A stretch of DNA of 40,579 nt from Candidatus Onthocola gallistercoris. GTDB lineage: Bacteria; Bacillota; Clostridia; Lachnospirales; Lachnospiraceae. The stretch is from NCBI GenBank assembly GCA_018715345.1, contig DVLT01000014.1:1-40579 (forward strand). Direction: 5' to 3'. Shown one piece after another: positions 38,586-40,579 of this stretch (within the stretch, counting starts at the first letter, position 1; each line of letters begins with the position of its first letter). A program made the position numbers and the translations under genes. The notes beneath the pieces were generated by a model. That model ran no database searches. It worked only from the letters and a program-made list of their open reading frames with translations, and was not told where the DNA came from.

Positions 38586-39979
38586 CTGTCACTTCGTTCC
38601 TTTCTCTCTTTCCATTCTGCCATTCTTCCCACAAAAGCGGCCGCCAGTTCGGGCGCGCCATAAAAATACAGATGGGGATAGGCTCCATAAAGATTTTCAC
38701 TGGTATGGCCGCCCGTCCAGGTTTTCCCGTTTCCCTTTGCCATATGAAGATCATTGCCCTCTCCCCTCATGCGGGAATAGTGAAATTCATGGGCGATAAA
38801 ACGGTTCCCTGCCTTTCCCAGCACGCAATCTTTTTCCAGTTCCACCTCCACATAGCCAAAGGGTCCCAGTTTACTGGTCATTTCGCTGTCGCAAGGAAGG
38901 CTGCCGCACATGGCCCACTGTTGGCCTTCCCGGTCCTTTAAAGTCCTTCCCAAATACATATATCCGCCGCATTCGGCTATAGTGGGAATGTTATCCTCCG
39001 ATACGGCTTTTCGGATGCACGCCCGCATGGAGCGGTTTTTTGACAGTTGTTTTGCATATATTTCCGGATAACCGCCGCCGATGTACAAGCCATGGATATC
39101 CTCCGGCAGCTTTTCATCCGCCATCGGACTAAAGGGGATACAGTTTACCCCAAGCGCGGCAAGCAATGCCAGATTATCCTCATAATAAAAGGAAAACGCC
39201 GGATCTCTGGCCACCGCCAGCCGGAGGCCCTCACCGCTGCGGCGATCGGACAAAATCTGCCGGATCCTTTCCGGCGGATCCGTCTGCAGCTCAGCCGCTT
39301 CTTTTGCTATGGACAAGATCCTATCCATATCCAATGTTGCCGAGGCCATCTCCCCCATCCTCTCGATTTTTTTTGACAGGTCGGAAAGCTCCTGGGCTGT
39401 CACCAGTCCCAAATGCCGACTATGGAGCGTTACTTCTCTTTCCTCCGGCAAAAAACCCAAAACGGGGATATCCAACTGTTCCTCGATCATCCCTCGGTAA
39501 AAACTATACATCCCTTCCCGAATGCCATTCAGTATCACTCCGGCGATCATGGAGGGCTGTTTAAATGTGAGATAACCTTTCAGCATGGCAGCCAGGGATA
39601 GGGCTGTCCCAGAAGGTCTTGCGATGAGGATGACCGGTGTTTTCGTCTTGACAGCCACATCCCAGGCGCTGCCTGCAGTTGTCACACCCTGTCCGTCATA
39701 GTATCCCATGACCCCTTCCATGACACCGATGTCCCTTTTTTCGCCATGGGAAGTCAAGATCCATGTGAGTGTCTTTTGATCCGCAAAAATGCTGTCCAGA
39801 TTGGCAGAAATATTGCCCGTTACAAATCGGTGGAACATGGGGTCGATATAATCCGGCCCGCATTTAAAAGGCGCCACATCCATTCCCCTGTCTTTTAGCG
39901 CTTTCATCAGAGCACAGGTCACCGTCGTCTTGCCGCAGCCACTGTGAAGGCCGGCCAACATGATCCTGGGAAACTTCAT
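38582..39979 (-). CDS. cbiA: Cobyrinic acid a,c-diamide synthase
   Basis: CbiA/CobB amidates the a and c carboxylates of cobyrinic acid with glutamine and ATP. The 465-residue protein has an N-terminal ATPase domain (IMLAGLHSGCGKTTVTCALM, residues about 6-25, and FKCGPDYIDPMFH) and a C-terminal glutamine amidotransferase domain with the nucleophile cysteine in AECGGYMYLG and the histidine in HEFHYS and the GAYPHLYF end. Upstream panE overlaps it by 4 bases, and cbiB overlaps it downstream. Confidence 0.97.
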   Translation of the reverse strand: MKFPRIMLAGLHSGCGKTTVTCALMKALKDRGMDVAPFKCGPDYIDPMFHRFVTGNISANLDSIFADQKTLTWILTSHGEKRDIGVMEGVMGYYDGQGVTTAGSAWDVAVKTKTPVILIARPSGTALSLAAMLKGYLTFKQPSMIAGVILNGIREGMYSFYRGMIEEQLDIPVLGFLPEEREVTLHSRHLGLVTAQELSDLSKKIERMGEMASATLDMDRILSIAKEAAELQTDPPERIRQILSDRRSGEGLRLAVARDPAFSFYYEDNLALLAALGVNCIPFSPMADEKLPEDIHGLYIGGGYPEIYAKQLSKNRSMRACIRKAVSEDNIPTIAECGGYMYLGRTLKDREGQQWAMCGSLPCDSEMTSKLGPFGYVEVELEKDCVLGKAGNRFIAHEFHYSRMRGEGNDLHMAKGNGKTWTGGHTSENLYGAYPHLYFYGAPELAAAFVGRMAEWKERKERSDR

Positions 39980-40579
39980 GGCCGCAGTTCCTTTCCTTTA
40001 TAAGCCGCTTCCATTTCCCTCACCCGATCGTATATCCAGTCGTTCACCGGGGTGGGAATGTGATGTTTTTGTCCCAGTTTTTTTACTGTCCCCGCAAACA
40101 ATTCCACTTCCGAAGGCCGTCCTGCCAGACCGTCCTGACGCATGGAGGGCATGCCCTCCGGCGTCAGACCATCGATCAGATCCAGATAGTCCTTCAGATC
40201 TGAATCATCCAAAAATACATTTTCTTCCTCCGAAAGACGCATGACTTCTTTCATGGCCCGGATCATCAGCTCTCGGGCCGCTCCGTCCTTCTGGACGCCC
40301 CCATAATTCGTCTCATATACCATGCAGGATTGATTGATCCCCACATTCATCATGAGTTTTGCCCATAATCGTCTTTTGATATCCACTTCAACAGTATATT
40401 TTCGGCCGCTTTCTTCAAAAAGCCCCACCAATTTATCCACTCGTTTTTGCTTATCCGTCTCTTGTGGCAGCCGTCCGATGCAAAGACAGCCCCGTTGAGT
40501 GCAAGTCAAGGAGGTGCCGGTTTTCACCGCGTCCATCCCCTGGGCCACACACCAGACCACCTTATCCATTCCGAAGGCT
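39976..40579 (-). CDS. Ketopantoate reductase family protein, C-terminal part
   Basis: The window's end cuts this gene; about 201 codons remain, and the frame is open to the last base. It has the C-terminal domain of 2-dehydropantoate 2-reductases (ApbA/PanE): DIKRRLWAKLMMNVGINQSCMVYE (the K-x-x-x-N-x-x-x-N region), and GLAGRPSEVELFAGTVKKLGQKHHIPTPVND (the TE-like and P-T-P-x-N segment). The N-terminal NADP domain lies outside. It may make pantoate for CoA, though ApbA-like paralogues with unknown substrates exist. Its stop overlaps the cbiA start by 4 bases, so it heads or continues the cbiA-cbiB-aroK transcript. Confidence 0.88.
   Translation of the reverse strand, partial: AFGMDKVVWCVAQGMDAVKTGTSLTCTQRGCLCIGRLPQETDKQKRVDKLVGLFEESGRKYTVEVDIKRRLWAKLMMNVGINQSCMVYETNYGGVQKDGAARELMIRAMKEVMRLSEEENVFLDDSDLKDYLDLIDGLTPEGMPSMRQDGLAGRPSEVELFAGTVKKLGQKHHIPTPVNDWIYDRVREMEAAYKGKELRP

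Noticed and set aside
30139..40579. Cobalamin riboswitch upstream of the cobamide genes
   Set aside because: The genes are packed with overlaps and the only longer gap (34839-34964) is too short and lacks a recognisable B12 box.
1..40579. CRISPR arrays, tRNA or rRNA genes, transposases, phage genes
   Set aside because: None was seen by reading both strands. The only regular repeats are the four short copies at 12476-12579.

Overview
The window looks like a chromosomal segment of a spore-forming member of the Clostridia (Bacillota), most likely in or near the Lachnospiraceae. It carries spo0A, spoIVB and all eight spoIIIA genes, the Firmicute gene order asp23-nusB-xseA-xseB-ispA-dxs-tlyA-nadK-argR-recN, and strong AGGAGG-type ribosome binding sites with frequent GTG and TTG starts. 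No tRNA, rRNA, CRISPR array, insertion sequence or phage gene was seen, and no gene-free stretch exceeds 300 bases (the longest is 21605-21903).

Layout. (1) 1-2.6 kb, minus: 5' end of glgA, spo0A and spoIVB; recN ends in a strong terminator just upstream of spoIVB. (2) 2.6-11.7 kb, minus: one long housekeeping operon from a sigma-A promoter at about 11.7 kb (asp23 to recN), covering transcription, DNA repair, isoprenoid, NADP and arginine-control functions. folD, present between nusB and xseA in Bacillus subtilis, is absent. (3) 11.7-19.3 kb: the spoIIIA sporulation channel genes, split. AA to AG are contiguous, but AH is cut off by about 2.4 kb holding an opposite-strand HTH-AlaA aminotransferase fusion and a small membrane-protein gene. 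AH has its own good match to a sigma-E promoter. (4) 19.4-29.4 kb: accessory block between spoIIIAA and efp. It holds an envelope-stress-like operon (padR, DUF1700, DUF4097, pspC) with a palindromic operator, a cytosolic GH2 glycosidase coupled to an MFS sugar transporter, a frameshifted lipoprotein, a flavodiiron protein, methylglyoxal synthase, and a patatin gene abutting a short pyruvate-kinase-like gene. (5) 29.5-40.6 kb: efp, then two minus-strand operons that interleave cobamide and shikimate genes: aroD-cobD-exoA-cobQ-yqeG and panE-cbiA-cbiB-aroK-DUF3842-udk-like, with a plus-strand ydiB-type shikimate dehydrogenase between them.

Most unusual: the HTH-AlaA gene. An XRE-type DNA-binding domain is fused in frame to an alanine-type aminotransferase. 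Four copies of a TTGAACTT(TT)CCAG-like repeat lie upstream, one of them forming the -35 box. A strong internal ribosome binding site should also give the aminotransferase alone. This resembles a MocR-like metabolite-sensing autoregulator built from a different DNA-binding domain, placed inside a sporulation operon. Other points of interest are three Spo0A-box-like sites phased at 20 bp upstream of spo0A, a two-codon minigene overlapping the mgsA start, and the pyruvate-kinase-like protein with an altered metal-site motif.
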